Assembly: GCA_023627715.1 (NCBI GenBank)
Contig: JAMAHW010000113.1
Coordinates: 1-64,000, forward strand
Length of the DNA stretch: 64,000 bases
Source of the DNA: Periconia sp. R9002
Lineage: Eukaryota; Ascomycota; Dothideomycetes; Pleosporales; Periconiaceae
Direction: 5' to 3'
Numbering within the stretch: the first letter of the stretch is position 1; the number at the start of each line of letters is the position of its first letter. Position numbers and translations under genes: made by a program. The notes beneath the pieces were generated by a model, which had not been told where the DNA came from, searched no databases, and was given only the letters and a program-made list of their open reading frames with translations. Of the stretch, positions 33,969-45,019 are shown one piece after another.

Positions 33969-36344
33969 TTACAACCCCAACTCCTCGCTGTAATCGAGTT
34001 GCTTCTTCCTCCCCTTCCTCCCACCGCTCCCTCTAATCTTCCTATCCGCAGAATACCTCCCCGTGTTCTTAATCCGCGTTCCCTCCTCTCCCTCCTCGCC
34101 GATGCCGACCTCGACGGTGACCTTCTTCGCGGCTTTGATCCTCCGTCCCTTCTTGTCGAACTCGTCTCGAGGACGACCGAGCCTGATGGTTCTAGCGAGG
34201 CGCGTCTTTGCGCCGAGAGCCCAGAGGTCGCCCCACTGCGCTTTGCGCGCATCGCGGAAGGCTTGCTTGGAGAAGGATTTGGGGACGGTCCAGCGTTCGA
34301 TGGTGGCTGAGGGGGTGCACACGTCGAGGATGACGTGGCCGCGGCGCTTGAGGGCCGGGAGGATGAGGCGGGGGAGTGTGAGGGGGTTGACGTCTTCTTT
34401 GGTGTGGTACTCGTCTTCCGTCTTCCACTCGTAGCCTTCGAGGGCAGCGGCGGTTGTTGTTTCGTTTTGGACGATGCCTTTGCCGAGGATGTCGTGTTCA
34501 GGACGGCGTTGGTCGCGGCCACGCTGGACGGCGAGGTAGCTGAATTGCACGTCGTCGTGATTGCGGTCTGTGGCCTGGAGGATGCGTTGGAGATAAGGGG
34601 GTCGGATGTAGCGTTGGCTGAAGTAGCAGAAATCTTTTCGGCCTGCGCTTATGCCGGGGGATTTGTACATTGGACACTGGCCGTGGTTCGTACAAGGCGC
34701 AACAATCATGCCTGTTTCCTTCTCAAAGAACCTCGTGTCTTCGGTGGAAGTAGATGTCTGTTCTTCTACAGGCACTTCGCTTATCGCGGACTCAGGTGAA
34801 GAGATGTGCTTTTCCAGAAGCAGCTCCCGAGCAGCAGCAATGACTTCGAACCCACGCGGCACTCCCTTCTCGATCAAGATCAAAACACCACCTTTGGGAT
34901 TTAGCAACGACCAGTACTTTTCCACCTGATTCTTGCGCATGAATTCCTGCTTAAATGGCCAAAGGGTGTGGGGGGCAATAATCAAATCATAATACTTCCG
35001 CGGCTGCTGCTGATTGACCTCTTCTTCTGAGGCCACACTTTCAGGCAATCGAGGAATGAAGGTCGTGTTTTCCAGCAGCCGGCTGGCGCGATGCCGAAGT
35101 GTATCTGAGCCTGTCAAGACAGTTGCTTTTCCAAGCGGGGCATTGCCGAGTGAGGAAGCACCCGACTCATCGTGCATTCGGGCCCATTCGGCTTTCAACA
35201 CTTCATGCCATGCGAGGATGCCCACACCACCCGAGCCAGCATCCAAGACTGAACCTCCCTTCTTGGTACTCAAGAGATGATCTATCCATGACGAGCCTAG
35301 TCTTCGCCTGACTTCTACAAGCGCACTCGTAACGCTCGCGTATGTACCTGGCTGAACCGAAGCCATATATGCATCAGCCTCGATATTGCCCATGTCTGAT
35401 TGTGACGGATCGAGGGGTATGGGTTGTTGTTTATAGCCCAGACGCGCGGGGGGTGTCCTAGCAGAATTTGGCAAGCCGTATCCACCAAAGATGCGATTGG
35501 CAGACTCAGCAAGATGCTTGTGATTTGCTCGGGTCAGGAGACTCGCGGTCGGCTCGACAAGAGTTTCCTTGGGTAGAAATACTGTGGAAGGTGAGGGCTT
35601 GGATCGACCTGCGATAGTCAATGGGTGTGCTCGAATGACTCCGTCATCTTCGTCCCCTTCAAAGTCCACCGCTTCCGCCTCCGCCTCCTCCATTCCGATC
35701 CTAGTTTTCTCGTATACTTCATCGTGATAATTCTGCGATTTTTGCTCCTGCAGCTCTTCCCACTGTTCGTCCGTCATGTGTTCAGCATCATCTTCTTCTC
35801 CTTCAAAAACTTCTTCCGTCTCTTCAAAATATTCCACCTCCTCTAATTCGCCATCCTCGTTTTTCCTTAAAAGAACAGTGGTTCCGTCTGGAAGTTCTTG
35901 CTCGAATACTTCCTCCTCACCCTCTTCCAGCTCCTCAGATTCTTCGACTGGCTCTACAAGTATTGCAGGGCCATATAGTCTCTCGTAAACAATGTATTCC
36001 TCTTCTGTCAGGTGTCCCCGTGGCAAAGTGTCACCAAACGTCTGTCTCGCTCTTCGCGCATTTGCCTCGACCAACAAACGATCACTCGGTGTAAGAGGCT
36101 GTGAAGAATCATCCGATGGATGTGCCGATGTAGTTTGGTCCCGAGTTTCTTGATCTTGTTTCGTGGTGCGGACAAATGTTCTCCGTTGCTGGAGGGCGTG
36201 GTCGAGAGCGAGGCTCGTACGGGGGGTTCTAAGGCCTCGCGACAGTGAGGCGCGCGCTCGATTGGTCACATTGGGAGACTGTAATGTTAAGACGTTCAGT
36301 CTGCAGCTCAAGCATACTGATTGGAATCCCCTCCCCCTGAACAT
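33969..36344 (-). CDS. RSM22: Mitochondrial ribosome assembly factor/small-subunit protein Rsm22 (METTL17)
   Basis: Single exon. The frame opens at 36413 (814 codons), but the ATG at 36344 is preferred (791 residues) because MFRGRGFQSVCLSCRL starts a mitochondrial targeting sequence. After an acidic Glu-rich insert (about 130-215), the methyltransferase-like fold begins near residue 365 (GGSVLDAGSGGVGILAW, an SAM-type motif). Four cysteines match the Fe-S cluster ligands described for METTL17: APC, GQC and DFC within 28 residues, plus a later Cys in ILDVCTPS. The C-terminus is Lys/Arg-rich. The protein is needed for maturation of the mitochondrial small ribosomal subunit; SAM catalysis is doubtful in this family. 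Confidence 0.93.
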   Translation of the reverse strand: MFRGRGFQSVCLSCRLNVLTLQSPNVTNRARASLSRGLRTPRTSLALDHALQQRRTFVRTTKQDQETRDQTTSAHPSDDSSQPLTPSDRLLVEANARRARQTFGDTLPRGHLTEEEYIVYERLYGPAILVEPVEESEELEEGEEEVFEQELPDGTTVLLRKNEDGELEEVEYFEETEEVFEGEEDDAEHMTDEQWEELQEQKSQNYHDEVYEKTRIGMEEAEAEAVDFEGDEDDGVIRAHPLTIAGRSKPSPSTVFLPKETLVEPTASLLTRANHKHLAESANRIFGGYGLPNSARTPPARLGYKQQPIPLDPSQSDMGNIEADAYMASVQPGTYASVTSALVEVRRRLGSSWIDHLLSTKKGGSVLDAGSGGVGILAWHEVLKAEWARMHDESGASSLGNAPLGKATVLTGSDTLRHRASRLLENTTFIPRLPESVASEEEVNQQQPRKYYDLIIAPHTLWPFKQEFMRKNQVEKYWSLLNPKGGVLILIEKGVPRGFEVIAAARELLLEKHISSPESAISEVPVEEQTSTSTEDTRFFEKETGMIVAPCTNHGQCPMYKSPGISAGRKDFCYFSQRYIRPPYLQRILQATDRNHDDVQFSYLAVQRGRDQRRPEHDILGKGIVQNETTTAAALEGYEWKTEDEYHTKEDVNPLTLPRLILPALKRRGHVILDVCTPSATIERWTVPKSFSKQAFRDARKAQWGDLWALGAKTRLARTIRLGRPRDEFDKKGRRIKAAKKVTVEVGIGEEGEEGTRIKNTGRYSADRKIRGSGGRKGRKKQLDYSEELGL

Positions 36345-37304
36345 CTTCGCGATCGGACGTGGTGGTTGTGTTCTTGAACAGCAGCCAGAAAAGTTGCCTC
36401 TATCAATGCGCAACCGTCCAGTATACGCTAATCTCCTTCTAGTATAGCTGCTTATTCACAGTATTGCCACCACCAATCGTTTTTGCTCGATTTCATATCA
36501 TTTCACTGTGAATCAATTGGGAACATAATGGGTGGCACAAAGCTTCTATTAAGGAGAGAGTCATTAAGATAACGCAAACAAAAAATCGAAACCCCAACCT
36601 GCTTCACCGCTATGATGGCATGCTATCCTTCAACATCTCTGGGGGCGGGCCTTTACTCAGACCCTTCCTCATCGATATCGAATGTTCCAGCCGCCCGTCA
36701 TTTGCAACCATCCCCTCTTCGCACAATGTGTATACCAGCTGTCCCACAATAATTGCAAATTGGTTGTGTTCGTCCCCTTGATTTCTCATACCTCCCCACA
36801 AGCTGGCAGACCAAGTCACGAAGGAAGGGAGCGCACGGAGGGATAGGAAATGGTAAAAACTGAAAGAAACAAAGGAAAAAGTTATGGGGGAGGGGGGATT
36901 ACAGGTGGAAACAACGCAATAACCAGATCAGTCAGGAACTGTCCTCGGCCCTTGTTTGCAATCCGAATAGTGCTTGTGACCTATGCTCGTGATGGTGAGG
37001 ATATATGCCGGTCGTAGTGCTGCTATCCGAGAAAGAAACACCGTAGGATTGAACCCAGAACAAACGCGCAGAGTTGCCGAACACGCGAGGCCATGGCAGA
37101 GCGAAACATGGGGGAATCGTAGCCAGGTCCTATATAGGGAATTCGACAGACAAAGCCGGTGTGATGATCGAGGGAACGGCTGCCGTCCAAAAAGTAACAG
37201 GACGGCGGTGCCGCATTTCCCAAGGGTTGAGCTCAGTGGAATCAAGTATGAACCACTTCCGCTAAAGAGATTAAAGATGATGTACCGAGTGCCGCATCAA
37301 GTTT
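36345..37304. other. RSM22 promoter and 3' flank of casein kinase 1
   Basis: About 960 bp between two minus-strand genes. Bases 36345-36600 should hold the RSM22 promoter; 36850-37304 is the 3' untranslated region of the kinase gene. No gene is supported. Confidence 0.5.
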
Positions 37305-38732
37305 TCAGTAACCGCCAGATGCATACTGATCACCGCCACGCTTATTGGACGAACGAAGTTGCCTGAACAACAAACAAGAGGTTAGTAAGGTCTGTATACA
37401 ATCCCCCGCGCCTGAGCGTTATGCACGAACACTAAACGCAGAGGAGAGGAGTCCTTACTAGGATCAGGCTTGTCGAACTCACATTCCGGTGCCTTCTTGA
37501 CGCGCATTGACAGGACCACGCTTGGTAGGGGCCGCGGTGCCGGCGTTGGCGGCGTTGGTGATGGTGACATGGCGACCGCGGCCGTTCTTGTCATCATCTT
37601 CACCCTGACCCTGATTTCCGGCAGCCTGGGCAATGGCCTGGGCGTTCTTCTGGTACTTGTAGACAGTCCAGTCGAACACGTAGTCGTATTGGAAGCCTTC
37701 GCGGACGAACAGATCACGGAAGATCTTGCGGAGGTACGAGTAGTCGGGCTTGTCGTCGAAGCGAAGGGAACGGGTGTAGTTGAGGTAGATGGCGAACTCG
37801 TTGGGGAAGCCACGGCAAAGGACCTCGGTGGGGGTGGTCATCTTCTTCTCCATGATGCGGTCGTACTTCTGCTTCTTGGTGGCAGCCTTCAATCCCTGCC
37901 AGGGGAGGGAACCGCGGCAGAAGTAAAGCATGACATATCCGAGGGACTCCATGTCATCACGGCGAGATTGTTCTACAGAATTTAGTATCGTGAAAGTGAA
38001 GGGGGGAAATGGGCGTCACTTACCGACACCCAAGTGAGTGTTGATGGAGGCATAACGTGCGGTACCAGTCAAGTTCTTATTCTCACGGTAAGGGATGTGG
38101 AAGTGCGTCTTGGGGTCGCGGTACTTCTTGGCCAGACCGAAATCGATGACGTTGACCTGGTTACCACGCTTGCCAATGCCCATGAGGAAGTTGTCGGGCT
38201 TGATATCACGGTGGATGAACGACTTGGCGTGGATGTACTCGATACGGGAGATGAGCTGGTCCGCAAGGAGGAGCACGGTCTTCAAGGAGAACTTGCGGTT
38301 GCAGAAGTTGAAGAGGTCTTCCAAACTAGGACCGAGCAAGTCCAGGACCATGGCATTGTAGTCGCACTCGGTGCCGAACCAACGGACGAAGGGGATACCG
38401 ACGCCTCCGGCAAGCGATTTGTAGACACGAGCCTCATACTCCAACTGGGGGTGCTTGGCCTTGACGCTCTCGAGCTTGATGGCGATCTCTTCGCCCGAGA
38501 TGATGTTGGTACCTAGCCGAATGTTAGCTGGAATGTACAACATGACCAATTCTCGCAGGGTGCATGCATACCGAGATAAATGTCTCCGAAACTACCGCTT
38601 CCAATTTTACGGCCGATTCTGTACTTGTTTCCGACGCGGAGATCCTGCTACAGTCAGTACCCAGGTGCGGCTAGAATGGGGCGGAGAGGTGCCGTGAGGC
38701 GGAGCGGGGTCGAGGCGTACCATTGTCGTCAT
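37305..38732 (-). CDS. hhp1: Casein kinase 1 (Hhp1/CkiA/CK-1a type)
   Basis: Five exons: 38721-38732, 38572-38644, 38024-38512, 37483-37972 and 37305-37362 (introns 76, 59, 51 and 120 nt), 373 residues. Exon 1 is only MTTM. The kinase domain fills residues 9-290: glycine loop [10 protein letters not shown], Lys41, HRD at 129-131, DFG at 152-154, and the CK1-specific SIN in place of APE (184-186). It is a soluble, constitutively active Ser/Thr kinase of the delta/epsilon type, without the C-terminal lipidation cysteines of yeast Yck1/2. In filamentous fungi this kinase acts in DNA repair, mitosis and, in Neurospora, phosphorylation of the clock protein FRQ. The last exon adds a basic Gly/Ser tail; leaving the last intron in place ends the protein at once. 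Confidence 0.95.
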
Positions 38733-40621
38733 GGTTGAGGAGCGTTCAACCTAAAGGAGGTTGACCTAGTGCAAGGCAAAGGTAGGTAGAGCAGTGGGAA
38801 GCAAGTTGCTGGGGGGGTTTGTAGATGGGTCGCGGAGGAGCGTGGGTGAGGGAGGTTCAGCCTGTTTCGGGAATACCGGTCAGTATATGGCGTTTGTGCC
38901 AACAAGGCGGTGTAAGCGGACTAGTATAGCCGGGCAATGGAATGGAGAAGCGTGTAGCGGACGTGTTGAAGAGGCCCTCGAGATAGGCCAAGGATTAAAA
39001 AGCAAACAAGAAGAGGGTAGGTAGTGACAAGGTGAGGTTGCAGGGTGTCGTGTCAACTTACAGGGCGTGTGGTGAAAGGCGGCGGAGGCCCAACGGAAAG
39101 CGGCACCGTGGGTTGGGAGCGGAAGAAGGGACAAGAAAAGCTTTGTCGGTGAGGCGACAGAGTCAAAGAGGCGGCTGCACGCAAGCAGGTCAGCAAAGAG
39201 CCTCGAGGAGATCGATCACTCAGAAGACGAGTGTCGTGGGGTGTTGTGGTAGGAGAGAGGAGGATATGGGGGAAGTGAAGTGGGTGCAGGCGAAGGTAGT
39301 AATGGGCTGGAAGTGGCTGCTTGGGTGGGCCGGTCGATATGTGGTCACGTGGGCGGCTAGCCGCTATACCAAACGCAGCTCCTTCACTTGGAGCCCAAGA
39401 GTCGGTGTACAGGACCTACTTAAGATTGTACCCAAGAATAACTTCTATATGTAATAGCTGTACATACCTACAATTGACCAACGACCGTATTACCTGGCAA
39501 CAGCCACAGCGAAACAATAGTTCCGCTCCTCACGCCTCTTGCTCATACTGTTCTATCCACCCAATGCCACCCACTGGCCGAGTTGCGGCCCTTTACTTCC
39601 TGTCGACCACGCTTGACCGCTTGATCAAAATGCCGCAGACCGTTTCAGACGTCTACTTAGTCCAAGTAGTCAAATGGGTCAGGACGTGGTCACGTTCATG
39701 CCGCCAGCTGCGCTACTCCTTGTATTTACCTTTATTTCTAAAGTGCTGCCTCTTCAGCTGAGCTCGCTCACCTGCCTGAAGTACACATGTAGGCCCCTTT
39801 ATGCGGCTGTCTTACCCGTGCATCGCCATCTGTCTGGTACTTACGCCGTGATTGTGCCCCCATGTACATGTATGGTGCATGTACATATTACCTACAGTAA
39901 GTAGGGTCTCCTACATACATGCCGTGCAACTCTTCATTTGCCGTATCAGTGCTTGTTTGATGCGCATCGGTCGGTACATACATTCCAGAAGTCATGCCAA
40001 ATATCCCCACAAAACTCTCCCTTTTGCCGTTCTCTCCCTATCCCAGAAGCAATCGAAACCTGGCCGCAAGTTGCAACATTGTTCCAAGTTCCGCCGTCTC
40101 TCGTCAGGTGGAATCTGTGCCCCCTTTATCCCTGTGTTCCTCGGTTCGGGCATATCCGCTCCGCCTTCATTTGCTTTTTATTCCCAACGTGACTCCACAT
40201 TGCCATCCACGGCGGGATATCTGCGTGCCCAACGGCTTCTTCGCAGCCATTAATTACCTGAAAGCACCTGATGTGGATGGGTTCGCCCAAGACTCTGGGT
40301 CCATCGCTACCTCTTATGCCGCAGAATTCAACGGCCGAGCGGATTAGCAATCGGAATCAGTGGGATGGCACTCTTCACAACCCCGGTGAAATCGTCGAAG
40401 CTATTTCCAGCCTTCAGCCACAACCGCCTCAACCTGGAATAGGAATAAGGTTTAGCGCATTCCCTACGCCCATGCTTCTAGAGGCTAGAAGCTCTTGCCA
40501 AAAGCAATTTTGATAAAGCATGCTCTCATTCATTTGCACTAGTATCGCAATGTGTACAGTAGAATATATTGATTGCAGACTAAATTTCTCACAACATATA
40601 TCACACCAATGTCCATGCTGA
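38733..40621. other. Casein kinase 1 upstream region
   Basis: About 1.9 kb between the CK1 start and the 3' end of the symporter gene. The first 600 bp are promoter and leader, with the E-box at 39346. An inverted repeat ATGTACATG-(7)-CATGTACAT is at 39862-39886. Overlapping short frames in 39900-40350 show no family resemblance. Confidence 0.5.
39346..39353 (+). promoter_or_regulatory. CACGTGGG, Pho4-type E-box
   Basis: CACGTGGG matches the high-affinity yeast Pho4 core. It lies about 615 bp upstream of the CK1 start codon. The window itself encodes a Pho4-like factor, but regulation of CK1 by it is speculation. Confidence 0.3.
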
Positions 40622-42168
40622 TCAAACTTTCTCCTCACCTCTTCCAGATACGTCGCGCAATGAATCTGGCGTAGCATTAAGTTCCTCGGTATACTGGGTC
40701 TCGCCATCTTCATCCACGATACCAGTAACCTTGGTAACAATAACAGCAGCAAACGTATCGCAACTGACATTAACAGCGGTTCGGAAACGATCCAAGAACC
40801 AATCGATAGCCACGACAACGGCATACATGCCCGTAATCGGCACTCCTACACTTTGAGCAATCATGACGGTCAGAACCAAACTGGAGCTGGGAATTGGAGT
40901 GGTCCCGATGGACGCGAGGGTGGAGAGCAGCACAACAATGATATAGTCGGTCACGCCGAGGGTGATGCCTTGGGTGGCAGCCATGAAGACGACAACAATG
41001 GGGAAGTAAATGGCAGTTCCGTCCATGTTGATCAGACACCCGAGGGGGACTGCGAATTTGGTGACGGTGACAGGCACGCCACGCTCCAGGACACAGCGAA
41101 TGGTGACAGGCAATGTAGCAGCGGAGGAAGCGGTCCCCCAGGCTGTGATCCATGCAGGGCTGCATTTTATCCACATGGTGTATGGGTTCTTCCTGATGAT
41201 GGCAAAGAAGATGGTGGGAATGATGATGAATAAGTGGAGGAACATCCCAGCCAAGGTTCCTCCGATAAGAATACCAAGATTAAGTCCGATTTCAGCAATA
41301 TCGAGTCGGAAGAGGTTGGGCATGATCAGATGGAAGACACCGATCGGCGCAAGATAGATCAGGACGGTGATAATGCGCATGATGATGACCTCAACCTCTT
41401 CTACTGCACGCATAAGCGCACCGCCTGGTTTGATCACGTAGCCGATCACGACGGCAGTGACGAGTACTGCCAACAAACTGTCCGTAGCAAGAGCATCGAC
41501 GATGTTGCTTGGAATGAGGGATTCAAACATGTCGACTACGACATCATGGACAGCAAACTCCTTCCTCTCATCAATGGTCTCCTGGTCCTCTGCATCCACC
41601 TCCAATTGATCGCCACTAACAGGCTGCATCAACTTTGACCACACGAGGCCAACGAGGATACAAGAGTGGGCGACAGCAATGATGGTGGTGATAACATAGT
41701 AGCCAATGGTCCAGCGGGCGAGTTTTCCAGCCTTTCCACCTCCTTGAGTCATCTTGCGGAGACGTTGGATGGCCATGATCATAGCAGTTACAATCATGGG
41801 AAGCACTGTCGCGTATCAGCCTCTGTGAATAGCATACAAAGTCGTATCGACGTACCGACAGCTCGGAGGGCGCGAAGCCATAGAGTTCCTGGGATCGCGG
41901 TGATGGCAATGGCAGCTGGATGCACCTCTTCGACTTGAGTGGTCACGATGAGACCAATGGCAATGGCCAAGAGGGCAGCGATAATGATCTGCCAAACCGA
42001 TCCAGGTTCCTTCACGCGCTGCCAAAACGTCTTTTTCACCTCTGGCTGTTGCGCTGTGTACGTAGGGTTGTCCATCCCAGGTCCCACAGGAACAGGTTCG
42101 TTGGATGGCGTACTTGATAGATCATCCCGACGTCTTGTAGTCTCAGTGATCTCGTCTGCTTCGCCCAT
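40622..42168 (-). CDS. Dicarboxylate/amino acid:cation symporter (DAACS/SLC1 family)
   Basis: Two exons, 41856-42168 and 40622-41805 (50-nt intron), 498 residues. About eight hydrophobic segments plus two re-entrant loops are expected. The two family signatures are clear: WGTASSAATLP (about residues 327-337, the Ser-rich hairpin 1 motif) and NMDGTAIYFP (364-373), which form the substrate and Na+/H+ sites in GltPh and the EAATs. It should import glutamate, aspartate or C4-dicarboxylates across the plasma membrane with H+ or Na+. The N-terminal 50 residues are hydrophilic and the C-terminus is acidic, both cytosolic. An alternative acceptor 17 nt upstream (TTCACAG) would break the frame, so the one used is preferred. 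Confidence 0.92.
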
Positions 42169-43613
42169 TGTGCTGATAGCCCTAGGTATTCAAGAACAAT
42201 CAAAATCAAACAAATAGAAGAATTAAGAACCCAGGAACTGTTTCGAAAAGCAGACCAAAGACAAGAACCAGGCTCCTGGGAACATCGCGACCCAGGATGC
42301 ATCTTATACATCATCGCCTCTTGGTATTTAGCCTACGCCATTACCACGGTAAGTTGATAACAGTCTCGAAGGACGTTCGCCATCACGGCTTGGAAAGCAT
42401 TCAATCACCGAGCCTTATGCTTGGAATCTGTTTGGCAAGTTTGGCAACCTCGTCTCTGTTGGAAGGTTGCAAGAATTCTCAAGCAAATCTGCGATCCGAG
42501 TTCCGACTGAGCATCGCTCTTGGTATCTTGACACTTGGAAACGCAAACCGTGCTCGCACGCCAACACCTCGTTCACTGTCCCCCCAACTAATGGCAATTA
42601 TCTTGGTTCACCTTGGGCGGGGAAGTTCATCAAATGAAGCGGAGAGGGGAATCGCCCGCGTGTCTAGGGATCAATCTTCATGTGTTCGTCCTTGCTTGGC
42701 TGGCGGACACCAGCGCCTGGGCAATGGTCTTGCCACTCACTTAGCCTAGAAACTCAAGAAAAAAAAGGCTGGATAGTTTGTTCACCGGAACATTGGCAGG
42801 TTGGTTCACTGATAAAGAGGTAATCATTGCATGTGAGTGGTGTAGAGGAAGCTTGGAAGCGTGAGCAGAGAGATAAATGCAGATTTGGATATGTATGCGG
42901 TCGCTTTTTTCTGCATGTAGGTACTGTATACCTACATAGGACTCGAAATGATCTCAAAAGCAACAATAAACGTCAATGCAATCTTATTGTAAACCATAAA
43001 AAAAAGTTTTTGGGAGTAATGTGTGAAGTGGGGAGTTTAGTCCTACTGTGATTTCACACCCTGGAACGTATTCACGTTTCTTCATACTTCTATTTTGCAT
43101 TTTGACTTGTACTCTACATACCCTTCTTATATATAGAAATCTACATATGTATCTGCAGATTGTAGGTATTCATGAGTGAGGCATACCCAGTATCAATATG
43201 TCAATCTCATGGTCGTATACGATGGTACATACTCCGTCATTTGAATATGGTCTTTTTTACAAGTCTTGGATAAGAAAGGAAGAATCATGGGTTCAGAAAT
43301 AACAGCGAGGTGTAGTTTACACGGCGGAGGTCGGATGTTAGGGTGCAATTGAAAGGTATATCCAGAGCTATTCATACTGAGATTGTGAGTGTTTCTTGAC
43401 AAAGTAGTGGCGTTCAAATCGAAGAGAAGTTGACGGTATGAGAGAACCATAGACGAAGCCTGTGTCTGAGCAAAGTGATCATTTGTCTTTATCGAGTCTA
43501 TATCCACAACCCCACGCTTCATCCTCCTCGCCATAACGCACAGCTATTGTACATTGTCCGCCACGCTGCTCATATGCCACCTTCAGGATATCAAATCATG
43601 TGGATCTTCGCAC
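42169..43613. other. Intergenic region upstream of the symporter
   Basis: About 1.4 kb between the symporter start and the ATP18 stop. It holds the symporter promoter and ATP18's 3' flank. The 150-codon plus-strand frame at 42297-42749 has no protein-family look. No gene is supported. Confidence 0.5.
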
Positions 43614-44106
43614 TTAATGGCTCGCAGGCTTGTTCTTGTAGAGCGGGTTTCGCGGGTCGTTCTTGTGCTCGTCGGCTGTTGCGAAGGTAAACCCATTAGC
43701 GGAACCATCCCGAATAGTTACATGTCCGGACCAAATGGGCTGTGATAAATGGATGGATGGGGGAAAAGGGTGTACTAACAGGCCATCATAGCGTTGGCGG
43801 CAGAGTTGACTCCGTAGAGGATAACAAGGCCTATAGCATCTCCGTTAGCTGCGCTCTGCCATCTCGCCATCCCTCGTTATCCCAATTGCCCCTCCCATAG
43901 CTCCCCCAGCTCTTAAACCACTCCCAAATCAATCAATTATTCGCGTGCGACGTACCGGAGACGTAGAAAGGCCACATGGGGCGGGCTACAAGTCACATCG
44001 TATTAGCAGCTTTCCTCCACCAACGCAGGCCTCCCGAGCCGGCATCGACGGGGCCAATTGACATACCGACAGCGCCGTTAAACTTCTTTCCGAGGAGACC
44101 AGCCAT
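43614..44106 (-). CDS. ATP18: ATP synthase subunit j (Atp18), 60 residues in four exons
   Basis: Exons 44067-44106, 43956-43985, 43780-43830 and 43614-43675 (40, 30, 51 and 62 nt) with introns of 81, 125 and 104 nt; all phases agree. The protein starts MAGLLGKKFNGAVARPMWPF, has one membrane helix YVSGLVILYGVNSAANAM (about residues 21-38) and ends in a short hydrophilic tail, DPRNPLYKNKPASH. This matches Atp18, a small Fo subunit in the mitochondrial inner membrane near the dimer interface of F1Fo ATP synthase. The normal fungal length is about 55-65 residues. Because each exon is so short, ordinary ORF calling misses it altogether. It is divergent from SPC19, sharing a 301-bp promoter region. 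Confidence 0.93.
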
Positions 44107-44407
44107 TTTGACGAGTGATGGAGTGGATTTGGGATGGGTGGAGTGCGGGTTCGGTGATGGGAAGGTCGGGAGCTTGAACGTTTGCTGGCTGTCTCTCTCC
44201 CGAGAACTTCGCGCGCCAAGTCGACGGAAGCCGAAGTATCGCCGGGGTGGTTGCTCGACATGCATCAATGCGCGCGCGGCGGGGTGCTTGTAAACAACAT
44301 TTGAACACGAATTGAAATACCAACCAAACTTGGAGCAACATTCTTCCGCCAAAATCAATCCAAACGGAAACTAGCAGGGCTGAGCAACCAAATTGAACCA
44401 GAAAAAA
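44107..44407. promoter_or_regulatory. Shared promoter region of ATP18 and SPC19
   Basis: Exactly 301 bp separate the two divergent start codons, so the core promoters must overlap or abut. No clear TATA box is seen; the AT-leaning 44280-44400 part lies next to SPC19. Confidence 0.5.
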
Positions 44408-45019
44408 ATGGCTCTAGAAGGCTGCGTCTCCTCGCTCCGCAGCAGCATGCAACTCCTCGATTCCTCCATAAACATCCTCGACGAGGGCGTAAACGACTTC
44501 CCGCGGCTGGCAAAAGTACTTCAAACCACCAGAGTACGTCTCTATTTCCCTCTTTCATATCATCTCCCCAATCTTTCAAAAATCCCCACCCACCTCTCAC
44601 GAGCAAGACCCTAACAAACACAACAGCACTTCGAACTAATCTCCGAACCCGACCTCCACCGCGCGCAATCCACCCTCCTCTCCGAGATCCGGCCCGAAGT
44701 CGAATCCCTCCTCCACCGCGTGCAAAACTACCTCGACAAGCTCGAGCGCCGCGAGCAATCCCTCATCGCGAAGTGCGACCTCAACGAAGGACGTCTCGGG
44801 TCTACTACTACAGAATCGGCTTTCGGTGCGGCGCGAGGATCAGGAGGAGGAGGGAATGGGAGGACGTTGAGCGCGGTGCAAGAAATGAAGTGGAAGCAGT
44901 TGAGGGCGAAGAAGCAGCGGTTGAGTTATTCGGTCGAGACGCTCGAGTTGCAGGCTAAGCAGAGGGAGAGGCAGTTGAGGATGAGTATGGCGGCGCCGCA
45001 GCAGGGGTATGATGATTGA
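44408..45019 (+). CDS. SPC19: DASH complex subunit Spc19
   Basis: Exons 44408-44533 and 44627-45019 (93-nt intron), 172 residues. The start MALEGCVSSLRSSMQLLDSS followed by NILDEGVNDFPRLAKVLQTT is the conserved Spc19 N-terminus. A central coiled coil (about 60-95, YLDKLERREQSLIAK) and a second helix (about 125-160) follow, separated by a Gly-rich linker at 108-118. Spc19 is one of ten subunits of the fungal DASH/Dam1 ring, which couples kinetochores to depolymerising microtubule ends in mitosis. Length is normal for filamentous fungi. Confidence 0.93.

Noticed and set aside
42297..42749. 150-codon plus frame upstream of the symporter
   Set aside because: No family resemblance, codon usage not gene-like, and it lies where the symporter promoter should be.
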